From Paralichthys olivaceus (taxonomy: Eukaryota > Chordata > Actinopteri > Pleuronectiformes > Paralichthyidae): 64,000 nucleotides of DNA. Where the stretch lies: positions 30,735,001 to 30,799,000 of the forward strand of contig NC_091093.1 of assembly GCF_024713975.1 (NCBI RefSeq), read 5' to 3'. A program made the translations under genes and the position numbers. The notes beneath the pieces were generated by a model. The model did no database searches. It was not told where the DNA came from and saw nothing but the letters and a program-made list of their open reading frames with translations. Each line of letters opens with the position of its first letter. Position 1 is the stretch's first letter. Positions 47,901 through 58,548 of the stretch are shown piece by piece.

Positions 47901-50494
47901 TGGGTGTTCAGAGCACCGGTAAGTCAACGCTCCTCAACACCATGTTTGGTGTGCAGTTTCCTGTCAGCAGCGGCAGATGCACAAGAGGAGCTTTCATTCT
48001 CTTCCTCAAAGTTGGAGAGGATTTGAAAAGTGAGTTAAACTGTGATTTTATTGTCCTCATTGACACAGAGGGTCTTAAGTCTCCTGATCTGGCACAACTG
48101 GAGGACAGTTATGAGCATGACAACCAGCTAGCAACTTTTGTCATTGGCTTGAGTGATGCCACCATTATCAACATCGCAATGGAAAACGCAGCAGAAATGA
48201 AAGATGTCCTGCAAATTGCAGTGCATGCATTCTTGAGAATGAAAGAAATTGGAAAAAAGCCAGTTTGTCATTTTGTTCACCAGAATGTTTCATCAGTTTC
48301 AGCTCATGCCAAGACCATGACAGAAAGAAAACATCTCTTGGACCAACTCAATGAAATGACTCAAATCGCAGCTGAAATGGAAAAAAAACCTTCTATCAAG
48401 GAATTCACAGACGTGCTGGACTATGACATGGACAAGAACAACTGGAACATCCCAGGACTCTGGCATGGAACACCACCAATGGCACCAGTGAACACAGGTT
48501 ACAGTGAAGCTGTAGCACATTTCAAGAAAAATCTCTTACAAACAGTGAAGAGGGACCCATGCAATGAAGTGTCACAGATCCCAGAGTTTCTGGAATGGAT
48601 GAGAAATCTCTGGAAGGCGGTGAAATATGAGAACTTCATCTTTAGTTTCAGAAACACTCTTGTGGCTCATGCCTATGACAACCTGTGCAAAGAGTTCAAC
48701 CAATGGGAATGGGAGTTCAGAAGAGAGATTCTCACCTGGCAAACACAAGCAGAGGTAGAAATCTTGAACGCTGACAATGAATCTGAGGGAGAAACTTGGA
48801 ACAGATTAGTTGGACGAAAGAAATCTGAGGTGTCACAGAAAATAAAAGACCAAGAGACAATAATGAGGAAAAAAATTCACGACTACTACAAAATGACAGG
48901 CAAACGAGTTAATCTGATAGAGAAATACAAAGTGGACTTTTTGAACAGTGTCAAAGCCCTTGCAGATGAAATCAAACATTCTGTGTGGGCAAAACTGGAC
49001 TGTGTCCTTGAACGAAACATAATTTCAAAAAAGGCTCAGGACATTCAGAGAAAATACAGAGGTGTGATTGAACAGAAGGTCATGAAGCTTCTGGGTGACT
49101 GCAAAGAGTCAACTCCACTGACTGAGGAAGAACTGACACAAGAGTTTGAAAAGATGTGGGCTGAAGCCACTGTAAACGTGTCCGGCCCGAAAGAGCAAGA
49201 TATTGCAGCATGCGTCCTGAGGCAGTTGAGAAAAAACCTCTCTAATCGAAATGACAATGAGAAGTTGCAGAACATAAGAGACCTAAAGGAAATTGGGACA
49301 GGTCCATTTGAAACTAAACATGAGCATATTATATATTCCGCTATTATGCAGAAGTTCCCACCTCTGTTTGGAGGACTTTTGCAGAGCTTTGCGGACAGTA
49401 TCATTGACTCTTGTACAAGGTTTGTACTTGATAAAGTAAAGACAAATGGAGATTACGAGGACTCTTTCACAAAAGATCTTCTAGAAAAAATTGATAAATC
49501 CCTAAAACAAGGTCTCATCCATCACAAATCAAACATACAGTTTGAGATTGACTTGAAACTTCACATTTGTGGCATTGCTTCAAGGGAATTTGTCAAAATG
49601 CACAGAAGATTCTTGTCGGATAATAATCCTCACTCTCAGCTGGAAAAGTACAAGACTCAGTACCAGTCAGATTTTCTCGATTTATACAAAAACCAAGATC
49701 ACTGCCAACGCAAAGCAAATCATTTTGTCCAGTCGTGTATCAAACCTGCTGTGGAACAGTTCATCTGTAGATCTCTGGGCGTTGACATTGTGGATGACGT
49801 TTTGACAAGTTCCCATTCAGCAGAGTATAGTTCTCGCACAATCTTCCAGTACAACATTCAGAAAGAGTTGCTGCTAAATGAAGACTTCAAGAGTTTTTTC
49901 AGCTACACTGCTAACTATGAAATATATGTTAAAGATTGGATATTTCAAAACATCCTGCAAAAGATGTCAGCGGACAAGACTTTGTGCAAACTGAAGAACA
50001 ATAATCTACAAGTCATTGACAAAAAAATATCAGAAGCGATAGACCGGGCAGCAAAAGAAGAAGATGGAGGTCTGCTGCCAGACAACAAGGAAAGCATCAC
50101 AAAGCTAATCAGCAACATGCGCAAATATTTGATCAAAGACATCTTAGTTTCAGTGGAGGCTGAAAAAGCCACCTTGTTTCAAATCCAAAGCTCATGTCAT
50201 TCATTCATCAGCTGCCTCAAGATCTCAATGAAGGACTTGAAGGATCAACTTGAAGAGGAGTTCTCAAACTCTGACGACATCACTGAGACTCTGAACAAGC
50301 TTCCTATCAAACCACAGGATGAGCTTTTCAAGCGAGTGTTTGGTTGTGGACAACAGTGTCCATTTTGTTATGCTCCCTGTGAGGCGGGTGGCACAGAACA
50401 CAAGCAGCATCATGCAGCTATTCATCGGCCACAAGGCCTTGGTGGAGTCAAGTGTTCGTCAAGTAGGAGGCTGGTTAACTCACTGTACAACTGA
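44943..50494 (+). CDS. gvin1-like: Very large GTPase-like protein, unit 6, C-terminally truncated
   Basis: Proposed join 44943-44979 and 46080-50494, 1483 residues. Class B, with P-loop GVQSTGKS at about 621-628, DTEG and FVHQNV. Near 49326 a rewritten stretch (HEHIIYSAIMQK) adds two residues. A 2-bp deletion (CACTGTGTACAA to CACTGTACAA, near 50484) ends the frame at LVNSLYN, removing about 97 C-terminal residues. The lost tail is still readable in another frame as far as AFNMK, then TGA at 50760. The Cys/His cluster just before the break survives. At 50759 homology to the other copies stops inside the last codons, so this is also the physical end of the array. It may be a working short form or a young pseudogene. 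Confidence 0.8.
45500..45575. repeat. Dispersed fish repeat fragment in the unit 6 intron
   Basis: Same fragment and position as in units 2 and 5. Confidence 0.45.
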
Positions 50495-50762
50495 CGTACA
50501 CAGTGATCGTGTATTCAGAAGCTTGGACACCAAAGGGGAGTGGCGTCCTTACAAGGACTACACTGACTACTATCCAGACTGGATCATTCCTCCAGACCCC
50601 ACCATAGAAGCATCTGACTACTGGAAGTATGTCCTGGTACGATACAATGACAGATTTGCTGAAGAATACAAAGTCAAACCGGCTGAAGTTCCAGAGGCCT
50701 GGAAGAGACTCACAAAGGAACAAGCTCTGAAGGGTTTGACAGATGCCTTCAACATGAAGTGA

Positions 50763-51735
50763 TCAAAGTACAACTGAACACGTCAGGTAATTCAGGAATT
50801 AATCCAATTCAATCTGCAGTAATAGATATTTCAGCTTGGTTGAAATATTATCTTTAATTTTGCTATTTTTTGACAGACTCAGAAATGTCCAGAGATTTTC
50901 CAGACTTTGTATACAGATATTTATATCTATATAAATATTTATATATTTTGTTATTTGTTTTAATCTTGTGTATGTTTTTTGTCAAAGTGACTAAACCACC
51001 CTTGGTTCGGTGAAAATGAAGAAAGAACAAAAGGGTTAGTTTGGACCTCCATGCATTTTCTTTTCTTTACGACTCTTCTATGATTTATTTCTAGTTTTGT
51101 GTATTGTGTCAATAGACACTCGTCCTCCAGCATAACGACTTGTATGCATGAAAATGATGTTGACGATGACAATGATAAAAGCATGATGATAATGTAAAAA
51201 AGCAACAACTAAAAAAGGTCTTTATTTTTGTTCTTTTTGTTCCCGTGTGTGAATCTTTTATTTCACTTTATGTAATTCAGGGCAGGAAAACCATGTTTGC
51301 ATGGTGATGTGATGATGATAATCATCTTGAGGTCAATGCTCATGTGTTAGTTATGAATATATATTATCTGTATGTATGTAATAACGATTATGAAAACGAT
51401 GATGAGGTACAATATACTGAGATAATGTCCTCAGTATATATGTAGTAATATACCGCTATTTATATTGTTACTTTTAGTTTTTAAATTGTTTATATTTGCT
51501 AGAGCTAACATTGTTATTCACATATTGTTAAGGATTCATTTGATGATTAAAATGTATTATTACATTATTCACATACTCTGTTCACAATGACAAGTACAGT
51601 GTTAAGGACAATGATGATGATGATGATGATAATGATGATGAAGCCCATAAAGCCAAAAATAAGCAACCTTTTCTGATCACATTTGTTTTCTTGAACCAGC
51701 TGAACACCCGTTTAACCCTAACACACACACACATA
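50763..51735. other. Unique AT-rich intergenic sequence
   Basis: No array homology and no convincing gene. It holds runs of ATATTTATAT type and a short GAT repeat near 51605-51645. Confidence 0.6.
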
Positions 51736-52899
51736 CACTCACCGGCCACTTTATGAGGCACACACTATTCAATTGCTTGTTAACACAAATAGCTAATCAG
51801 CCAATCACATTGCAGCAGCTCAATGCATTTAGGCATCTAGACGTGGTGAAGATGACTTGCTGAAGTTCCAACCGAGCATCAGAATGGGGAAGAAAGGGGA
51901 TTTAAGTAACTTTGAACGTGTCGTGGTTGTTGGTGCCAGAAGAGCTGGGCTGAGTTTTTCAAAAACTGCAGATCTACTGGGATTTTCACGCACAACCATC
52001 TCTAGGGCTTACAGTGAATGGTCCCGAAAAGAGTAAATATCCAGTGAGCTGCAGCTGTGTGGACGAAAATGTCTTGTTGATGTCAGGGGTCAGAGGAGAA
52101 TGGGCAGAGTGGTTGGAGATGATAGAAAGGCAACAGTAACTCAAATGACCAATTGTTACAACCAAAGTCTGCAGAACACCATCTCTGAGCGCACAACACA
52201 TGGACCCTTGGAGCAGATGGGCTACAGCAGCAGAGGACCACACCGGGTGCCACTCCTGTCAGCTAAGAACAACTGAGGTTACAGTTCACAGTCTCACCAG
52301 AACTAGACAACAAAAGATTGGAAAAACGTTGCCTGGTCCGATGAGGTGTAAACAATAATGAAAGCATGGATCCATCCATCCTCGTATCAACGGTTCAGGC
52401 TGATGGTGGTGGTGTAATGTGTGGGGGATATTTTCTTGGTTACACTTTGTGCCCCTCAGTACCAACTGAGCATTGTTTAAATGCCATGGCTTACCTGAGT
52501 ATTGTTGCTGACCATGTCCATTCCTTTATGACCACAGTGTACCATCTTCTGATGGCTACTTCCAGCAGGAGAATGAACCATGTCACAAAGATCCTCTCAA
52601 ACTGGTTTCTTGAACATGACAATGAGATCACTGTGCTCCAATGGCCTCCACAGTCACCAGATCTCAATCCAATAGAGAACCTTTGGGATGTGGAGGAGCG
52701 GGAGATTCGCTTCATGGATGTGCAGCCAACAAATCTGCAGCAACTGTGTGATGCTATCAGGTCAACACGGACCGAAATCTTTGAGGCATGTTTCCAACAC
52801 CTTGTTGAATCTATGCTATGAAGAATTAAGGCAGTCCTGAAGGCAAAATGATCCAACCAGGTACTAGCAAGGTGTACCTAATAAGGTGGCCAGTGAGTG
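51736..52899 (+). mobile_element. Tc1-like DNA transposon, decayed, with TA target duplication
   Basis: The inverted ends start CACTCACCGGCCACTTTAT (left) and, on the other strand, CACTCACTGGCCACCTTAT (right), each flanked by TA (51734-51735 and 52900-52901). Length 1164 bp. The transposase is broken: an N-terminal helix-turn-helix frame from ATG 51884 (MGKKGDLSNFERVVVV...) stops at TAA 52034, and a C-terminal DDE part lies in a frame from 52366 to 52821 with WPPQSPDLNPIENLWD, the segment that bears the final catalytic Glu of Tc1 enzymes. Upstream of that, a neighbouring frame reads DGYFQQEN where active relatives have QQDN. It is therefore inactive as a source of transposase, although its ends look usable. 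Confidence 0.9.
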
Positions 52900-52901
52900 T
52901 A

Positions 52902-54690
52902 TATGCCCACATAACTTACCTGGCGTTTGCACTTTACTCACACACTGTACAGCCACTCGTTTTTAAGATGGACATTTTACCTTTACATTGACAATAGATG
53001 ATGAGAAGAAAGACGGTGGAGATGATTGTGGACTTCAGGAGGGGCAGACATCCCTCTCTGCCTCCCCTGCACATTGATGATTTACAGTGCACATATGTTC
53101 ATATACACACAACAATACAGAACATCTGCAACTCACCTCAGGTGTCTCATGAGCTGGCAACACATTACTGTAATACAGAGTGGTATTTACCTATACCTCC
53201 AAGAGAGGGCGCCTTTGAGCCAATGATAGCACAAGGCAAATGGAATAACAAAAAAAAGTTTCCCTTGAAAGTTTTCCTTGATTTAATTTAACATTTTGAG
53301 AGTCGCATCGAAGCAGATTTTATATTTGATTTCCTTTGTGTATTTTCTAAGTAGCCTCTCTGATGGACAAATGTAGAACGTGATGTTGATAACGTTAACC
53401 GTGACATCAGGTGACGGACAGCAGGTGGATGTGTAAAGCTGCTCTGAAACAGCTTAAGTTTGTGGATTTAACTCTTTAAAGACTGGTGTAAAATGTTGTT
53501 GCTAAAATCACAAATGTTGTGCTGCTGCTTTGCATTTCATATGAAGTCATTATATAAACTTTCTCTCAACTCACCCAACTCTGACTGACTGACGGTGGAA
53601 CAATAACTCAAAAGTTTGACTTAACGTTTCATAGTGAAACATCACAGTGAAAGTCAGAGGTTGATAAGAGACAAGACAGTTTCCACAATAAGCAAACACA
53701 GGAAGTGGGGGGTGTATCTGCCTCAACCGGGTGGGTTGAGAGGAGAGTGACTTGTTGTATTTAAACAACTATGTGATCACTTATAGATGCAATAAACCAG
53801 TATAATAATAATCACGTCTGTCAAGGGGCTTATGTATAAGTTGCTGTTTGTCTGTCACCAAGGGACATGGGCCAGGACAGAACCTCATTAACGTCTGTAG
53901 TGGATTCGATGGAGGGGAAGGAGCCGGGATTTTTTCACTTTCTTTAACATTGTGAGATATGACTCATTTTTTCATGCTCAGTGTCCATTCTAGCCCTGTG
54001 TCAGTAATGTGTTCTCCTGTTATTAAATGATATTATATCATATATTAAAAGTGTTTGTGTGTAATGTTTTTTAAATTATTTTATTATATACTACAGGTGT
54101 GTGTTTGTAATGTTGTGTTCTCTTGTCCTGTATTAATTTCTCGTCATTATTGAGTCATCCTCAAACGCTTCTACAAACTTTGTGCTTTTTATAAACAGTT
54201 TATGGTTCAGAGTGAAGTTAGAAGATTTTGTGTTAATCCTACCTGGTTTTTCTCCACTGAAGTTTTTATAGTCAGTTTTTCATCAAATGAAATAGATTTT
54301 TCTTCATTACTGTTCACCTGAGTTTTTTAATTGACATCTATGAGTGTGTGTAATGTGGTGCAGCTTCATAGAGCTTTACAGACTGTTGGGCTTAGGTGTT
54401 GCGCTTCAGTTTCAATGTGAGGTGAAAACTTTGTATTTCCGGTTTGGGGCGAATGTCATGAGGGGAAGCAAAAAACAAAGATGAAAGAAATACAGGAAAT
54501 AAAAAGATGATTTCAAGATGATTGATTCAGTAAGAAAGTTAAAAGAGGAGGAACAACAACTTCCTCTACGGACGATGACAGCACACGACTCAAAAATCCT
54601 ACTGAGATTAAATTGAATTACCTCCCACAACTGAGCTGCATCACTTTCCAGGCAGTGCATCCAGAAGAGCTGCATTCCTCAGCTCCGCTC
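52902..54690. other. Intergenic sequence between the Tc1 element and a possible rassf7 leader
   Basis: No gene recognised apart from the LINE-like scrap listed at 52998. Open frames are short and lack family features. AT-rich and unremarkable. Confidence 0.55.
52998..53085 (+). mobile_element. Possible LINE reverse-transcriptase scrap
   Basis: A short frame reads KTVEMIVDFRRGRHPSLPP. The (K)TxEMIVDFRR pattern is typical of the C-terminal part of Rex1/CR1-like LINE reverse transcriptases in fish. The similarity covers fewer than 30 codons and nothing flanking supports a larger element. Confidence 0.35.
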
Positions 54691-54699
54691 CTCCCCCTG

Positions 54700-54814
54700 G
54701 CTGGAGTGTGTCGGTAGGTGGAGTGTTCGGGTCACAGCCACCCTCCAGACTGAGCACACGACGCTAGGAAAGAAAAGGATCATCAATGAAACAGAGAGAA
54801 TCTTGAATACACAG
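54700..54814 (+). other. Candidate noncoding 5' exon, perhaps of rassf7
   Basis: GC-richer than its surroundings, with GAATACACAG before a good donor GTGAGT at 54815. A likely ATG-exon acceptor for rassf7 lies at 58526. The link over 3.7 kb is inference from splice-site shape and gene order only. Confidence 0.25.
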
Positions 54815-57370
54815 GTGAGTGTGTTCCAACTCCTCTTTAACTGCCCTGTTACACGTTTGGGAGTAACGGAGTTAAAACTGAAGGAAATGTTTTCACTGGT
54901 GATTTTTTGTTTCTCGGATAAACAACAGTAGATTTGTCTGTGGACATATTTCGTTTCATCAGTATTTTCATTTGTCGTCATTGATCAACAGTACCATGTT
55001 GCACATGATGTAACCTGAGCTTCTTCACGTCAATGGCAAAATACCTGAATGAGGTTAATAACATTTTGAGCAAGCAACCATTTAATTTATTAGACCCTCC
55101 GATTATATTGAAGTTGAGTCACAGTCTAAAGAAATTTAAGCTGTGACGGGAGTTCATTTCAGATGTTGGGGCTGAGAATAATTTGTTTTTAATGATTCTT
55201 AGAAATAAAAGTTTCTTGTGTCAAAAGAAAAATTTGAAAAAGGAAATTGTTTGAGATTTTTCATCTAAATTAAAAAGTTGTGATGTGGAGATAAATTACT
55301 TTTAAGGCAGGAATTTAAGGATCTTTGGCACCAGCTTCATTTTTGACTTGATTTTGATTCTGATTCTGATTTTCAAAGATTACCTTTTTTTTGTAATTAG
55401 CTTCTAGGGTTTTGAGGATGTGGGTTTTTTCTGAGTGACGTTGATACTGAACGTGGTTTTGAACAGTGGAGCTAGTAAACACACCGCAGAGGTATGTACG
55501 TTTCTGTGGGTGGAGTCAGTCCTGCAGGAATGTCGGCGTGTTCTGCGACATTCCTGCCTTCAGCAAATCTGTGTGTCTTCTCCTGCAAACACAACACACA
55601 CACATTTCAAACTTCAAACCTGATCAGTGGGGACTCCTCTAACATCTGGTCCCGTCAGACATGGTCATCAGTTGTCAATCTTGTGTGTCATCTCCAGGTC
55701 ACAATTCTGGCTGCTGGTGAACTTCACTCTGCACCGTAGACTTTTTATAAAAGGTTCTGCACACAAACAATAAGAAGTGACAGAATATTGTAAAAGAGGA
55801 CGACTCACTAATGTCAAAGAATAATTCTGAAGTATCAACACAGGACAAGAGAACACAACCACTCACACATTATTCAGAGAATTAAAAGAAACTAAACAAC
55901 AACTTTAAAAATTAGTCAAGTCAGCACTTCTTCACCCAAACCTTTTACAAGTCATTTTACAAACTAAAAAATAAATCAAGTTTCGAAAGAATCAATGAAA
56001 AATGTGGGTGTTTTCCTTTCATCCTTTTTTCATGTATCTGCACTTATGTAGAATTATATAATAATAATTTCCACTTCTGCCCCACAGCAATCATCAGAAA
56101 ATGTTTGTACTCTCTACTTCACTACATGTTCACAAAGCATTCATGACAGATTCGCATTGTTTTACATTTTCAAAAGTAACAAGAGGGGGAGTGATCCAAT
56201 AAGAGCGGACAGGTAACATTAGACCCCGCCTCCTGCAGCAGCAGCAGAAACACCTGAGATGGATTCAGGCCGAGACTCGGCCATGAATCAATAAAAGTGT
56301 TTTCAGTAGCTTCGTCTTTATTGATATGATAGAGTCTGTATTATCCTTGTATTAAACAGAATATACAGTAGCCACAGTAAATGGTGTAGTTGCATTAGGG
56401 AATAGGCTGCTCTAGGCTACTCTTATTGAGTACTTTTATTATTACAAAGTATCTTCTTAAGAAGGTACTTTCTTTTACTCAAGTAGACAAGTTAATATGG
56501 TACTTTTAGTTTCACTTGAGTACATTTTAGCATTTGTATTTGTACTTTTGCTAAAGTAAAATATATGAGTTCCCCTCTCCACCACCGATCTTTACACACT
56601 GTCCACACTGTCACAGTAATAATATATGATATACTACAGTTCCAGTGGCAACAGTCTGCTGCTGATCATTCTCTCAGGTTTTGTCAATCAAACAACTTCA
56701 GGTCAGTTTTCTGGGATTTCAAGTTTCAGCCGACTTCAGCTGATAAACACATGTACTTAGTTAATGATCAGAGTTTGGTTCACCGAAACTTGGAGTGTCA
56801 ACAGTGAGAGTAAAGAATGTTTGCTGAAGTGTCAGGTGGTTTGAAAAACAGGCGACTGTCTCGTCGTCTCACACTTATCTTTTTGGTTGTGGACTGACTG
56901 TTGTGGACTGACACCATGAGAGAGTGATATTTCACACTCGTCTCCTCTCTCTGGTTTAAGTGTCAGGTTACTGCACAGTGAGAAATATTGATTTGTAATC
57001 AATCATCTAAAAGAAATACCACGGTTTCAAATGTTCTAATTTATATTACCTAACATTATAACAGTTATAGGCCTAAATACGACAAAGAGGACAATTAAAT
57101 GTCTTTTTTATGAAATTAAACATGTAACCAATCGAATAAGAACGAGCTATAACTATTCTTGCATATTAGTTCAATGTGAAATCACCCTTTTTTAAGACAT
57201 GAAACTGAAATTACAGAAGTATCCGCTACTCTGACTGAAAGAACCTCAGGCCGCTTCAATCCATGAGACCCAACATCTTCAAAAATCTATCTCTCAACTT
57301 TAAGGATTTCTCAAAAGCTATAACAATTATTATTTTCTCTGAATAAAACCTTTAAAGTGAACTTTATCAA
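54815..57370. other. Noncoding sequence upstream of rassf7
   Basis: No coding frame recognised. It contains the MITE-like stretch at 56420 and an exact interferon-response core GAAACTGAAA at 57201-57210. Confidence 0.5.
56420..56562. repeat. Dispersed fish repeat rich in TACTTTTACTCAAGTA
   Basis: Interspersed GTACTTTTA, ACTCAAGTAGA and CACTTGAGTACATTTTAG motifs are typical of a short nonautonomous repeat common in teleosts. The ends are not defined and the family is not certain. Confidence 0.35.
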
Positions 57371-57374
57371 CAAC

Positions 57375-57603
57375 AAGTCACACAGTGTAAGATTTAGGTG
57401 AAAGGATCTATTGTTAGACACTGAATATAAAATCTATGTGTTCACCAGTGTGTTTCATCTAAACTGTACAAATTGTTGTTTTCTTCACCCTTCATAGTTA
57501 AATACTTTATATTTAAATACTTCATATTCATAGTGGTAGAGGGTCCTCTCTACAGAGGCAGCCATGTTTTTCACAGTAGCCCAGACGGGGTGACTAAACA
57601 CAT
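57375..57603. repeat. Dispersed fish repeat (nonautonomous type)
   Basis: ACAGTGTAAGATTTAGGTGA, then AGAGGGTCCTC, then AGCCATGTTTTTCACAGTAG and CCCAGACGG follow the order of a short interspersed sequence common in teleost genomes. It abuts the 186-bp satellite. Family name not assigned. Confidence 0.45.
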
Positions 57604-57605
57604 TT

Positions 57606-58484
57606 TAGCTAACAGCTAACAGAGAAGTTATTAGCTCCCTAAACTCTCTAACAGTCAAAACACTGAACAAGTCTATCAAAACACTTTTTTACTAATGAGT
57701 CAGAAAACTTTCCAGACATTAGTCTAATTACCTGGTTTACTTTAGTAGCTGTTAGCTACGTTAGCACCAAACCAGCAGAGATTGTCACCGACGGCTAGCA
57801 GCAGGCTAACGGCTAACACAGTAGATTAGCTCCCTAAACTCCCTAAAACAATCAAAACACTAAAAAATAACTTTTTACTAATGAGTCAGAAAACTTTCCA
57901 GACATTAGTCTAATTACCTGGTTTACTTTAGTAGCTGTTAGCTACGTTAGCATCAAACCGGCAGAGATTGTCACCGACGGCTAGCAGCAGGCTAACGGCT
58001 AACACAGTAGATTAGCTCCCTAAACTCCCTAAAACAATCAAAACACTAGAAAATAACTTTTTACTAATGAGTCAGAAAACTTTCCAGACATTAGTCTAAT
58101 TACCTGGTTTACTTTAGTAGCTGTTAGCTACGTTAGCACCAAACCGGCAGAGATTGTCACCGACGGCTAGCAGCAGGCTAACGGCTAACACAGTAGATTA
58201 GCTCCCTAAACTCCCTAAAACAATCAAAACACTAAAAAATAACTTTTTACCAATGAGTCAGAAAACTTTCCAGACATTAGTCTAATTACCTGGTTTACTT
58301 TAGTAGCTGTTAGCTACGTTAGCACCAAACCAGCAGAGATTGTCACTGACGGCTAGCAGCAGGCTAACAGCTAACACAGTAGATTAGCTCCCTAAACTCC
58401 CTAAAACAATCAAAACACTAAAAAATAACTTTTTACTAATGAGTCAGAAAACTTTCCAGACATTCGTCTAATTACCTGGTTTAC
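57606..58484. repeat. 186-bp tandem satellite, about 4.7 units
   Basis: TGAGTCA occurs at 57696, 57882, 58068, 58254 and 58440, exactly 186 bases apart. Units differ by only a few bases except the first, which is diverged. Each unit also has several GCTAAC/GTTAGC motifs on both strands. The array ends about 65 bases before the rassf7 start codon. Confidence 0.95.
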
Positions 58485-58548
58485 TACGTACAGAGTAGTG
58501 ACGTGTTCATGTATCGCCCCCTGCAGGTGGAGCCCGGTGCTGTGAGTG

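Noticed and set aside
50319-50762. 147-codon frame overlapping the end of unit 6
   Set aside because: Not a separate gene: its second part is the displaced C-terminal tail of the GTPase after the 2-bp deletion.
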